Shown here piece after piece: positions 20,901 through 30,402 of a DNA stretch of 64,000 nt. This stretch comes from Eukaryota sp. TZLM1-RC (Eukaryota > Metamonada: BaSk clade): positions 3,452,550-3,516,549 of the forward strand of contig JAUPSS010000004.1 of the NCBI GenBank assembly GCA_040285825.1. Reading direction: 5' to 3'. The stretch's first letter is position 1. Each line of letters opens with the position of its first letter. Position numbers and translations under genes: made by a program. Below the pieces are notes generated by a model. That model was not told where the DNA came from, made no database searches, and saw nothing but the letters and a program-made list of their open reading frames with translations.

Positions 20901-21432
20901 TATTGTTCATTTTCAGTCTTACAGTTTATATTTTGTGGTTTTAACTTTACTAAATGTGATTTCTCCCAAATCAAGTCATTTTCTTTATCATTCTTGTATA
21001 GCGGCCATCCCCAATATCGAAGCCAAGCATAGATCTGTCCTTTGTGCTATTGCTGCTAAAAAGCTTGAAAAGACTCATTTGGAGTTGAGCAAATGTTTTG
21101 CTCGTAAAGCTCTCGATCTAAGCGTCAATAAGCAAGCTAATTTCGTTTCTGATTGTCAGCGTATCATCAATAAAAGTAATAATGAATTTAATAATAATGA
21201 ATTGATTAACAATTCCCAAGCCGATAGTTTCCTACAGTGTCCAAGATGTTCTTCTTCCTTGGAGTTTTCAGTTTCCCGTTTCGGTTACTGCTCTGATTGT
21301 CTTGATTATGTTATAGTGTGTGTTTCAAAACTTTGTCTAGTTTTAGAGTCTGATGTAGCTTTTGTTTGTCGATTCTGTGGCAGTTCATATAGTACTGTTC
21401 CTAATAAGTGCATTTGTTGTGCAATGTCTTAG
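17947..21432 (+). CDS. Large beta-propeller / alpha-solenoid / zinc-ribbon protein
   Basis: 1161 residues, single exon. Residues 1-640 are beta-rich with WD40-like elements (for example DLLLSSSSNGTVRCWDPS), probably two propellers. Residues 640-830 are helical. An acidic patch (EAEESESDDEEQEEDG, about 887-903) follows. Residues about 945-1075 look TPR-like (YFTKALGLLEKGRFKQALLEIKAGF). From 1098 there are four CxxC pairs (CPRC, CSDC, CRFC, CICC), a double zinc ribbon. This propeller-solenoid-zinc order resembles coatomer alpha, IFT-A and TSET TTRAY subunits, so a vesicle-coat or transport role is plausible. I cannot choose between them and assign no orthologue. The start lies 36 bp after the family B target duplication. 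Confidence 0.85.
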   Translation: MICVPFELGESHFSDVSALHWIPDASQLVVAVSHDVHLLSLPAKDSTKCCSTSDTVLFISSQANNSFTCSLSNGSSHTYNLFNSSSDTSLPSQSLSQQFHQALTLPNGTSIFLSSNKTFSIRPDLVLHLKLHTKSTALIASFGDLLLSSSSNGTVRCWDPSCLTSSRPSPLFSFRSKEIWKLGRTARISSMVAFPCMEENEHGLIGVIGVSFGSSLCVFGVDQSFSTKSLINIPCIKPISTILISNHFYLNSFLIWVCFDSDCEIFLLNPNKPFELLEFFSFKTKNTIKQLYFSPSSSFIAAIEGSSNTLSIYKYCFSLPFTRLNMPFLDEIGKRPQSLVIDGQSTIILNGNLVTFGLDRSSKISTQSLSFLKEKDNLIGIKEYLINSTDKHFVFAFIYSNQTQSVAVFSQPGYELISEVTGSQAVLINNNFFHLFKDSFIYCHNISNSPSVLWEMNITSLIGSNFDNLELLSSNSHLSSYFLTVSGNLFTFYQLNYDEENSRVSHCSFNCESKLFIDTDNVCLFWNGLNFCCLVLDCSLVVFDCRSESIKLINQIDLPGQIEYVFFSNHLLLCQADFCLYRIDLVSDRYSFVQHLSCGKVIATLHDRIISISNCFISSNINNEFKFNLSTFPLVTELLLSSFSHSDQISEQILVNIPGIEKISPSKAVKVALHCCYHNHFQIACSLISQLLTSNSWIDNNAELLNDFIQVLVYCKQIKTALTFLIGLPFSINNDLYNSLISQILHESFKSNSLFISVFCLGLLSNIDGLLSLLIYVNNDSIKSLIHYFLTKNDDRQDVTELFEFIELPTNAPRISNDFDFLPILETDPHLETITCQSLSSQITHQSKPLKTFMDTVSITFDAPSCLPVFRVDNEGRELDPLGCIKLEAEESESDDEEQEEDGSIIQVVIAKHSSDEDLDYDDFSLDAAPPTRSPAANPSSSSSKSLTTAADGYFTKALGLLEKGRFKQALLEIKAGFGNLSRDNIVHFQSYSLYFVVLTLLNVISPKSSHFLYHSCIAAIPNIEAKHRSVLCAIAAKKLEKTHLELSKCFARKALDLSVNKQANFVSDCQRIINKSNNEFNNNELINNSQADSFLQCPRCSSSLEFSVSRFGYCSDCLDYVIVCVSKLCLVLESDVAFVCRFCGSSYSTVPNKCICCAMS

Positions 21433-21502
21433 TTTTTGTAAATATTTTATTACAATTTATTAAACATTTATTTCAATTTTATTAAAACACATTTACCCCA
21501 TC

Positions 21503-21973
21503 CTATTTGTTTTCGAGTTCTACCAATTCAGTAATGACCATTAAATATTGATGCAACAAACTAAGTAGAGGGTCATCAAAAACACCAGTTTGAAGTGATC
21601 CATGATGGATAAACGGTAAAATTCTAATCATAAGTTCTTCATTTAAATTATTTGGTTTAACAGTACTGATTTGGTCAATAAATCTTTGAGTTACCATTTG
21701 CTCATTGTTTTGCACGTGAATGACAAGCTGGACGTAACTTGTAGAAGGTGCATTCAAGAGCTTTTCAACTAATTTGCTTACATTCAAATCTTGATGAAAT
21801 ATCAAGAGTCCCAAAGCAGACATTAATAAAGTTATATTAAGAGGAGCAAATTCAAAAGCATATCCAGCAAGCGCTAGTAGATCATTCGAAGAAATCTGTT
21901 TCAACTTAGTCAACAAATATTTTCGCTTTAAAGACAGCAAATGCAACCGTGTTCCAGGTATTAAACAAGGCAT
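21503..21973 (-). CDS. Hypothetical helical protein, 156 residues
   Basis: ATG at 21973, stop at 21503, tail-to-tail with the preceding gene (70 bp apart). It is mainly alpha-helical and Leu-rich (KYLLTKLKQISSNDLLALAGYAFEF, LLTSAL-type repeats), ending in an acidic helix TELVELENK. No membrane segment, signal or motif is recognised. The reading frame has normal codon use and its neighbours are intact, so I consider it a real gene of unknown function, possibly a subunit of a helical scaffold. Confidence 0.6.
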   Translation of the reverse strand: MPCLIPGTRLHLLSLKRKYLLTKLKQISSNDLLALAGYAFEFAPLNITLLMSALGLLIFHQDLNVSKLVEKLLNAPSTSYVQLVIHVQNNEQMVTQRFIDQISTVKPNNLNEELMIRILPFIHHGSLQTGVFDDPLLSLLHQYLMVITELVELENK

Positions 21974-22240
21974 AGAAAAACTACCAAGGTGACATTAGTA
22001 GAACGAGATAAACAACATTAGTAGAGTCAGTAATTTATAACAAAATTTAGTACTTTTTTGGTATTAATTAACACCAAAAAACCAAACATTAGTAGAGTTT
22101 TAAATAAAACAGGGATTGAATGTAAGTACTAGTAATTCGTTGGTTGGCTTTTCAAGTGCAGATTGTAATTGAAATGTTAATAAATCTTATAATAATTTAA
22201 TTTAAAAAACCACAAAAAACCAAAAAAAAGAGTTTATTGA
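21974..22240. other. Short intergenic between two minus-strand genes
   Basis: AT-rich. Contains three copies of ACATTAGTAGA within 21990-22100, a small local repeat upstream of the helical-protein gene that could be regulatory; otherwise empty. Confidence 0.4.
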
Positions 22241-23437
22241 CTAATAATCATCGCCTCTGGTTAAAATTTCTTTATAACCATGACCAATATAAACTGTATG
22301 TTCAAATTGAGCAACATAGCTACCAACAACATCAGATAATGGTGGATATTCATTCACAATCCCCTTATTAACAAGAGTCCTTAAAGCCAAAAGATAACTT
22401 TTTCCTTTAAGCGGTTTTAAAGCATCAACCCATCTCTTTGACCAAGCCAAAGTTCCAAAATTAGTCTTGATGCACCTCAAAAGAGCCCTTGCGTTGGCAT
22501 TAAGTTCCTGGAAAGGAGCGTCAGGATTCAACATGTAATGTGAACATTCTCCGTCGTCAACCACTCTTCCCTTTCCAGTAGAGGCAAAGGTTTCAAGAGC
22601 ATAAAACTCCCCTTCCTTCATCCTGGTGGGTTCAGAACACTTTACGATAGGGACGCTTCTGCCACCATGCACCCTGTAGTCATCAACGGAATGACCAGAG
22701 AGGTTCCTTATAGGCACACATTGCTTGATTTGACCATTGATTTCAACTTCATAACTTTCAATTGCTTCTTGTACAGCAGCACCAATTTCAGAGAACCTAG
22801 CATCCACTCCTGCCTCACGGAGAGCGGCTTCTGTACCAGCCTTGGCAGCATCCAAGAGAGGATTGAATTTAGGATCAAAACAAATCGTATGAGCACTATC
22901 AATTACATTTCCATTTGAATGCAGTCCAAAGTCGACCTTTACCACGTCTTCCTTCTTGATAACCCGGACATCACCCTTATTAGGAGTCCAATGAGCAGCA
23001 CAATTGTTGACAGATACTCCACAAGGGAAGGAAAGGCCTGCTTCAAGACCGTTGGCTTCGATCAATCTTTTGTTACACTGATCAATTAGATCAACTAGAT
23101 CGGAGTAGAGCATTCCAGGACGTATGACTGATTGAGCAAATCGACGGGTTTGACGGTGCACTTCAGCACCCTTGCGGAAGTGTTGTAGCTTTTCTTCAGG
23201 TGTGGAAGAGAGCAGTTTAGAGGCGGTATCTTGTGGAGAGGTTGTGGTTGTGGATACGATTTCACCTTGTCTTAATTTGTTCTTAAACTGTTGAGAGACA
23301 GGCGTTTGAGGACCAAGAGGGTAATTGGATAAATCGAACTGATTTTCAACAGGAGTTGTCCAGTGTTCTGGCTCGAGCTGTGTTCTGGAGCCAAGATAAA
23401 TAGGAATTTTAGGGAGAGATAGGTAGGAAGATGACAT
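22241..23437 (-). CDS. METAP2: Methionine aminopeptidase 2
   Basis: 398 residues. Removes the initiator methionine from nascent proteins in the cytosol. All catalytic residues of the type 2 enzyme are present: substrate-contacting His149 in NNCAAHWTPN, metal ligands Asp169 (KVDFG), Asp180 (IDSAHT), His249 (LSGHSVDDYRVHGG), Glu282 (ALETFASTGKG) and Glu379 (AQFEHT). Spacing matches the human enzyme, except for two residues fewer before the last ligand. The type 2 helical insert (about 300-360, CIKTNFGTLAWSKRW) is present, and the end GDDY is the family terminus. The long polybasic/acidic N-terminal ribosome-binding extension of animals and yeast is replaced by a shorter, uncharged leader. Intronless. 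Confidence 0.97.
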   Translation of the reverse strand: MSSSYLSLPKIPIYLGSRTQLEPEHWTTPVENQFDLSNYPLGPQTPVSQQFKNKLRQGEIVSTTTTSPQDTASKLLSSTPEEKLQHFRKGAEVHRQTRRFAQSVIRPGMLYSDLVDLIDQCNKRLIEANGLEAGLSFPCGVSVNNCAAHWTPNKGDVRVIKKEDVVKVDFGLHSNGNVIDSAHTICFDPKFNPLLDAAKAGTEAALREAGVDARFSEIGAAVQEAIESYEVEINGQIKQCVPIRNLSGHSVDDYRVHGGRSVPIVKCSEPTRMKEGEFYALETFASTGKGRVVDDGECSHYMLNPDAPFQELNANARALLRCIKTNFGTLAWSKRWVDALKPLKGKSYLLALRTLVNKGIVNEYPPLSDVVGSYVAQFEHTVYIGHGYKEILTRGDDY

Positions 23438-23639
23438 TAGCCAATTGATTAATAAATCAAGTTTTCCACGCTTGTTTTTTTCTTATTTTTTTATTTTGAA
23501 ACGCAAACCAAATAATCACTAACACAATCTCAATGATATTCACTGTTCCACACTTGTTTGGTAGTCCAAATCGGAGTTATGTTTAGTATTTCAGCACAGT
23601 GCAACTTCCTATGACATGATTAGCCTCAACAAAAAGCAT
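23438..23639. other. METAP2 upstream region
   Basis: AT-rich 5' flank of METAP2 up to the start of family B debris. No recognisable element. Confidence 0.3.
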
Positions 23640-24523
23640 TTGATCACAATTTTTTGGTGCAGTATCCATGGCGCTTTTTTGAATTACTTGCCAGAATTGT
23701 TACCTTATTTTCAAACAACGTATTGCACATATTCTGATTTGCATTTTGCTGATTCTGTTTGAAAATCATCAAGCGGTGTTGAGCATGGAGATCCTTCAGT
23801 ACCTCTTCTGTTTTGTCTGGCCATTCATCCAATTTGATTACAAATTCAAGCAATGATTCGTTCCTTAAAAATGATTGCTTATATGGATGATGTTGTTCTT
23901 TTGCATGACTTAACGATTGTCAGAGAAGCAACTTTATGTTTTAGAGAATAATTCAACAAAATTGGCCTCTGGAATTTACAAAATTGGCAATTACTGAAAT
24001 GTGTTTCACTTTCGAATTCTCCAGTTTCTACAATAGTTGATGGTCTTGAAATTCAAGCAAAATTATACTCAATTGATGCTATTCGTCATTTGGATTCGTG
24101 TTTAGGAAATAATGATGAAATTACCAAAGAATTGTTTGAAAAGTTGAACTAAATTGGGGACAAAATTGACCGAATGATGATTTTAGATATACAAAAACAC
24201 ATCAAATTTACCATTATAAGACTGTGTTTTAGTTCCAACTTTAATCATATATTTCGATCTACAAATCCTCTCGTCATTAGGCCCTTGGCCCAGAAGTTTA
24301 AAGAAATACGTGCGAAAATTTTTTCCCAATTCATGGGATGTAAAATGTTCCAAATTCGAGATCATGCTCATCTTAGTCCACATTATGGCGGTTTAGGTTG
24401 GACAAAGGCTTCTATTCTTACTTCATGTGCTTTTATTGGTGGATACAGGAATGTAATATTTGAGTTTTCGGAAAGATTTGCCGATTGAGAAGATTTATTA
24501 AAACAGAAAGTTCTACTATTTTT
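23640..24523 (+). mobile_element. Family B retrotransposon, outer copy, left part (contains RT core)
   Basis: Plus-strand frames, interrupted by stops and shifts, read SIHGAF...PELLPYFQTTYCTYSDLHF, SSSGVEHGDPSVPLLFCLAIHP, then the catalytic YMDD (nt 23880-23891), then ILDIQKHIKFTIIRLCFSSNFNHIFRS and HYGGLGWTKASILTSCAFIGG. The element is interrupted at 24523 by an inverted family B copy and continues at 26763. The 12-bp repeat TCTACTATTTTT at 24512-24523 and 26751-26762 marks that secondary insertion. 5'-truncated and dead. Confidence 0.88.
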
Positions 24524-26750
24524 AATGAATTAATTTATTGAATTTGCACACTTGATTAAATTAAATCATAACTAATGGGACGACTATCATTAAACCAAGA
24601 TTTCCTCTACAAAATCTTGATTTGCTTGCTGTCTAGCTAAAGCTTCTCTAATTCGATTGAAAAACCGCGGTAATCTATTAATAATGGCAAATTGAATCCG
24701 TGAACGCCATAAAAAAATATCAAATCTTTTCATTGTTTTTTTCTTTCACCATTTTTTTGGAAGTCATCCAAAAAAGTTTCTGCTTCAACTGATAATCTTC
24801 CATTTATCGAAAATGGAAAAGCAATAAAAACCAGCTGTGTATTTCTATCGATATTTGCATCTTCAATTTCTTTATCATATTTTCTATGTTTTTCTTTTGC
24901 TTTAAAATCCAGAGCAGCCACAGGATTAAGTTTTCTTCTGTGAACCAAAGTATCGTTTGCAACATTACATGAGACAAAGTCAACAATAGCTTCAGAATTA
25001 TCAATCCAATCACAGTATACATCACCTCTATCATCAGAACCAAAATTATTCAGAGAAAGTGTTTCTTTCAGCAGGGGCTCTTTGATACACGATATCCTTG
25101 CAGTTTGTGCCATATTGAAAACAGTGTCTCTAACAGCATCATGTAATGAAGAACGATAAGTTATCAATTTAGAGCAATTTAGAGCATGTCGCAAAGTGAG
25201 TTGAGGTGAATTCGAACAAATACATTTTTCTTTTGATAATAATTGGTTAATGGGGATGTTCAAATATAATCTCATTTTTGTTACAAATGCTTCATTAGTA
25301 GCACACAATCCAAATCTTCGTGGTACAATGGTTACAAAAAGTGAAGAATCTGACACCTTGTTTTCACAAACACCCTTTTCCAATAACAATGAGTGAAGAT
25401 CTTGATTTAAAACAGCCGAGCTGCAAATATTATTATAAAGATCTTTTCATACATTCCAGTCAATCTTTTCTGTAATGTTCGAAGAGTGTACTTCAAATTT
25501 AAAACATTTTTTTCTGGAATATTGCCATTGAATGATTGGGGAAAACATCGACCCCATTTTTCTACATCAATTCTTGAAATTTCTTCATTTAATGCAAAAA
25601 CAGTGGAACTTTGCGTTGTCATCAATAAATCTTCCCAATCTGCAAATCTTTCGGAGAACTCAAAGATTGCATTTCTGCATCCACCAACAAAAGCACACGA
25701 GGTAAGAATAGAAGCCTTCGTCCACCCTAAACCACCATATTGTGGACTAAGGTAAGCATGATCTGGAATTTGAAACATTTTACATCCCAGTAATTGAGAC
25801 AGAACTTTTGCACGTAACTCATTAAACTTTTTGAGCCAAAGGTCTAGTGACGAGAGGATTTGTAGATCGAAATATATGATTAAAATTGGAACTAAAACAC
25901 AGTCTTATAATGGTAAATTTGATGTGTTTTTTTATATCTAAATTCATCATTCGGTCAATTTTGTCAGAAATTGAGTTCAACTTTTCAAACAATTTTTTGG
26001 TAATTTCATCATTATTTCCTAAAAACGAACCCAAATGACGAATAGCATCAATTGAATATAATTTGGCTTGAATTTCAATATCATCAATTATTGTGGAAAC
26101 TGGAGAATTCGATAACAAAACACATTTAAGTAAATTAAGTCGGAGACCAATTTTGGTAAATAATTCTTTAAAACATACAGTTGCTTTTTTTCACAATATT
26201 TAATTCACCAATAAGCACAACATCATCCATATATGCAATCATTTTTAGTGAAGGAAACATCTCTTGAATTTGCAGTAGAATAGGATGAATGGCCAAACAA
26301 AACAAAAGAGGTCCTAACGGATCTCCTTGCTTTTACGCCACTTGATGAAATCAAAATGTTGTTACCAAAATGTAAATTAGAATATGTGCAATATGTTGAT
26401 TGAAAATATGGTATTAATTCTGGCATATATTGCAATAGAGCACCATGGATACTGCGACGACTTAGCGAATTGAAAGCATTACTAAAATCCAATGACATGC
26501 AAACATTGGATTCATTTTGACGAAATAAGACATCAGTAGCAAAAATCGCTGAAGAGACTCCATCTGTAGTATTTATACCATATTGAAAGGGTAATAAAAT
26601 CTTTTTAGCTTTTTCATTGAACCTGCTTAAGCAACACGCAGAAAAAATATTATGTAAGCTCTCAGAGACTGCAATAGGACGAACATCCATTTTTGAATTT
26701 TTGACAAGTGCAGTCAAACGAGAACTTCTTAATTCTTCTGGGTACTTGCG
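24524..26750 (-). mobile_element. Family B retrotransposon inserted into another family B copy
   Basis: A minus-strand copy with complete 3' end (family B 3' UTR at 24535-24600) and 5' truncation at 26750 within the RT (reading RKYPEELRSSRLTALVKN, then RPIAVSESLHN, SLDFSNAFNSLSRRSIHG). The coding region is split by frameshifts (26223-26717, 25822-26118, 25407-25778, 24730-25389): for example one extra base breaks the GVKQGDPLGP-equivalent motif near 26330, and the YMDD-equivalent remains near 26222-26233. Flanked by a 12-bp TCTACTATTTTT duplication. Confidence 0.9.
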
Positions 26751-26762
26751 TCTACTATTTTT

Positions 26763-27840
26763 GCATTAAATGAAGAAATTTCAAAAATTGATGTAGAACA
26801 GTGGAGTCGATGCTTTCCCCAAATCATTCAATGGCAATATTCCAGAAAAAATGTTTTAAATTTGAAGTACACTCTTCGAACATTACAGAAACGATCGACT
26901 AGAATGTATGAAAATAATCTTCATAATAATATATGCAGCTCGGCTGTTTTAAATCAAGATCTTCACTCATTGTTATTGGAAAAGGGTGTTTGCGAAAACA
27001 AGTCATCAGATTCTTCACTTGTTGTAACCATTGTACCAAGAAGATTTGGATTGTGTGCCACTGATGAAGCATTTGTAACAAAATTCAGATTATATTTGAA
27101 TATCCCAATTAATCAATTATTATCAAAAGAAAAATGTATTTGTTCGAATTCACCTCAACTCACTTTGCATCATGCTCTAAATTGCTCTGAATTGATAACT
27201 TATCGTTCTTCAATACATGATGCTGTTAGAGACACTGTTTTTTAGATTGCACGAACTGCATGAATATCGTGTATCAAAGAGCGTCTGCTGGAGGAAACAT
27301 TGTTATTGAATAATTTTGGTTCTGATGATAGAGGTGATGTATATTGTGATCTGATTGATAACTCTGAAACTGTTGTTGACTTTGAATCCTGTAATGTTGC
27401 AAATGACTCTTTGGTTCAAAGAAGAAAATTTAATCTTGTAAATGCTCTTGAATTTAAATCCAAAGAAAAACATAGAAAATATGGCAAACATATTGAAGAA
27501 GCTAATGCTGATAAAAATAGACTACTTGTTAATGTGGCTTTCCCATTTTCGATAAACAGAAGACTTTCATAAGTAGCAGGAACTATATTGAACGATTTCC
27601 AAAAAATGGTTCAAGAAAAACAATGAAAAGATTTGATATGTTTTATAACTCTCTCAAATTCAATTTGCCATAATTAATAGATTGCCTCGGTTTTTCAATC
27701 GAATTAGAGAAGCTTTAGCTAGACAGCAAGCAGATCATGATTCTGCAGAGAAAATCTTGGTTCAATGAATTTCGTCCCGTTAGTTCTGAGTTTATGTTGT
27801 TAAGTGTGGAAGTTCAATTAATATATGTTTTTACAATACA
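26763..27840 (+). mobile_element. Family B retrotransposon, outer copy, right part
   Basis: Resumes the outer copy exactly where it was cut: the coding sequence continues with FALNEEISKID after the duplicated target. It carries the knuckle (CICSNSPQLTLHHALNC), the nuclease core (DDRGDVYCDLIDN) and the C-terminal block, with stops at 27243 and 27570 and later frameshifts. The 3' UTR with TCGTCCCGTTAGTTCTGA lies at about 27774-27791. Confidence 0.88.
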
Positions 27841-28539
27841 TAAAAACAACCTTATTCTGTGTACCTTCAACTTGCTCTCAAATCATTTCAATATTGGTGT
27901 GTCCAAAATAAAGATTGATTAAAATAAAAAGTTTTTGTATATAGATTTATTCAAGTGTCGTTGAAAGTCTTATTAAAATTCAAGAGCTTCAAATGTGTTG
28001 AAACAAGGATGTTTCAGCCCATTACCAATCAGGCAAGTGTCAATCTGTTTAAGATATCCAAAACAACAACTGCAATAATTTCAGACAACCTTGAATTGAT
28101 TATTTCATCAGGTGATTTCATCAATGGCTGGTTCTTTTGTTGTATTTATATTTTTTTTAAAGAATTCATTTGCTGTGGCATTTAAAATAAATAATTATTT
28201 TCAGAGAATTTACTTTCTTGATATCCATATAGGCCATGAAATAATTCAAGAAAAATAGAAATACAAAAAAAATACAGAAACAACAATTAATGTAAATAAA
28301 ATTAAATAAATGAAAATAGTTGGAATGCTGCACAACAGAAATAAAATAAAAACAATCAAAAATATGTATAAAAAAACAAATAATGAATATTATATTTAAA
28401 TATATTAATGACAAAAATAACAGAAAACAAAAGAAACAAACATGTCAAATTCTAAACAATCAAAAAATAGCTTATTAGGAAAATTAAATAAAATTAAAGC
28501 TTGAGATAGTGTAGTAAAGTAATTTTAAATACTACTCAT
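27841..28539. other. Very AT-rich spacer
   Basis: Long A/T-rich stretch, especially 28240-28500; the short ORFs within are composition artefacts. It probably includes the 3' UTR of the minus-strand GTPase gene. Confidence 0.4.
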
Positions 28540-29118
28540 CTAATCATCAATAATTCGACACTGCACAGTGAATTTTGTCTCGAAAAAATGAACAACCTCA
28601 TTGATCCTTTCTGTGAGCTCTGCAGCATCTGCACCAAAATTTAAGTTAAATACAGCAACTGGGCCTGTATGTGGGGAATCAAAAAGACAGTTCAAAATTA
28701 TTTCAGAAAAAGAAAGAAAGTCTTCCTGATTCATGGAGTCATTGCTGGAGATGAGAATTGCTATGGGGCATTGTTGCAGCCGTGGCAAAAGATGATGGAA
28801 TAAGTCCAACGACTTGGGGCTCTGTGAAAAGGAAATGAAAAAAACAGCTCCATGTGACTTGGACGAATAGTTTTCCCAAGTTTCTATGTAGGAAGGATCA
28901 CCAGGAAGGTCCCAGAGACGTAGAGAGAGCTTAGAAGAGGAGAGAGGAAGAACGTGTATGTTGAGTCCATAAGACGGTGTTGTTTGCGATGGTGGTCTTG
29001 ACGGATGTTTAAGCCGTTGTAAGAACAGTGACTTACCTGATGAACGATGTCCTAATAAAATGACATTACATTGAACTGGTGCAAGGAGTCTAGAGAGCTG
29101 GTTAACAAGGGATATCAT
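28540..29118 (-). CDS. Divergent Arf-like small GTPase
   Basis: 192 residues. G1/P-loop GHRSSGKS at about 23-30; G3 WDLPG at about 69-73 in the Arf-type context LRLWDLPGDPSYIETWENYSSKSHGAVFFIS, which parallels WDLGGQ...W..YY..A.GVIFV of Arl proteins. G4 is degenerate: ILISSNDS stands where NKxD is expected, so guanine specificity may be reduced. There is no N-terminal Gly2 myristoylation site (MISLVNQ), unlike Arf1. The catalytic Gln after WDxGG is replaced by Asp. It could be an SR-beta- or Arl-like regulator; the subfamily is not assignable by eye. Confidence 0.7.
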   Translation of the reverse strand: MISLVNQLSRLLAPVQCNVILLGHRSSGKSLFLQRLKHPSRPPSQTTPSYGLNIHVLPLSSSKLSLRLWDLPGDPSYIETWENYSSKSHGAVFFISFSQSPKSLDLFHHLLPRLQQCPIAILISSNDSMNQEDFLSFSEIILNCLFDSPHTGPVAVFNLNFGADAAELTERINEVVHFFETKFTVQCRIIDD

Positions 29119-29217
29119 GTAGTAGAATAGTCATAGATTGACACCACAAGGAATGAACAGCAAATATTGTGTAAAAACTTCATCTTCTGGCTATTTGGAT
29201 AATCTTCTTTTAATTGA

Positions 29218-29275
29218 TCTTACACACTTAACAAAATAAACTCATAACTAATGGGACGAAATTCATTGAATAATT
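29218..29275 (-). mobile_element. Family B 3' end scrap
   Basis: About 55 bp matching the family B 3' UTR in reverse (CATAACTAATGGGACGAAAT at 29245-29265). No coding sequence is attached: an extremely short 5'-truncated insertion or remnant. Confidence 0.6.
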
Positions 29276-29334
29276 GGATAATATTTGATAGATATTGTAT
29301 GCATTACAAAATTTTCTGGAGAAAATGAAAATTG

Positions 29335-29850
29335 AACTTGATTCCATTTTTCTTCAGATTGATTTGCGACATTACATCTTCTGCTTTAATAACTACAATT
29401 TCTCAAATCTATGGTTGTCTATTAAATGACTCTGCCTGGACTTTGACTATGAGACTTCGTTTCTTCATCGATAATTTAGCTTATAATTTAATTTGTAAAT
29501 GTAGTCGAAAAATTCCTATTACTCATTTATTAAATTGCAAACGTTTTATTATTTCTCGAAGCAAGGTTCATGACGGTAAAGGAGATTAAGTATATTGTAT
29601 GTGCAAGTCTGATAGAATTGAATCTTTTATGGTTCCTCCATTCCCAAATCTGCTTGGTCCTGAAGACAACAATCCTGATTCACAACAATAATAGAGGTGA
29701 TGTTGTTTTACCTGAATTAGGTAGGAACTTTTTATATGATATGATTTCTGTTGATCCTTGTAATGTCTCAAATGAAAGAGGATCCAATTCTGAAATTCGA
29801 AATCCTCTTTCTAATTCTGAAAATTTCAAAACCAAAAAATATTGAACCTT
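29335..29850 (+). mobile_element. Family A-like retrotransposon relic
   Basis: Plus-strand frames read ICDITSSALITTISQIYGCLLNDSAWTLTMRL, then ICKCSRKIPITHLLNCKRF (CxC...HxxxC knuckle), then in another frame RGDVVLPELG...MISVDPCN and NPLSNSENF. Colinear with family A with deletions and shifts; ends abruptly at about 29850. Confidence 0.8.
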
Positions 29851-30402
29851 TATCCAAATTGTGCATCCAACAACATAGTTATAAATCTATGCATTAGTAC
29901 CATTAGAAACAATTATCACAAAGATCCAAGGTTTACTGGCATGTTCTTGAACTTCACTTTTCTAACAAATTTGCTGATGTTTTTTGAATACCTCTGGTGA
30001 TTCAAAAGGACATTTATATTGTTCAAAAGTAGGTTTAAGATCTTCAGTATTCATTAGGTCAGTTAAAATGCATAAACCACAGAATTAATCCCTGATATGA
30101 AAAGAATCACGTTTAAAATAGTTGAAGAGCGATAAGAACTAACAAAGAAGATTAAAAGCAATTCATTGTGATGAGATTCTAAATAGAATGCTTATTGTGT
30201 TTATTTAAAACAAGGCAAAATAGGAATTGATGGTCAATTTGCTGCATCCATTTTGTACTAAATTTCAGTTTTTTTATATAACACTATCGATTTCATTGAA
30301 TTGCATGACTAATTTTCTGGAAGAATTTCGCTTTACTTTTCAAGAATTAAAAATTTTAATTTAAAACGTTTTTAATTCTATATAAATGTATATGTTATAA
30401 AC
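29851..30402. other. Spacer upstream of F-box/LRR-like gene
   Basis: AT-rich, no supported gene. TATAAATG at 30380-30387, about 20 bp before the ATG, may be core promoter sequence. Confidence 0.35.

Noticed and set aside
22667-22918. Plus-strand ORF inside METAP2
   Set aside because: Antisense shadow of a well-conserved enzyme gene.
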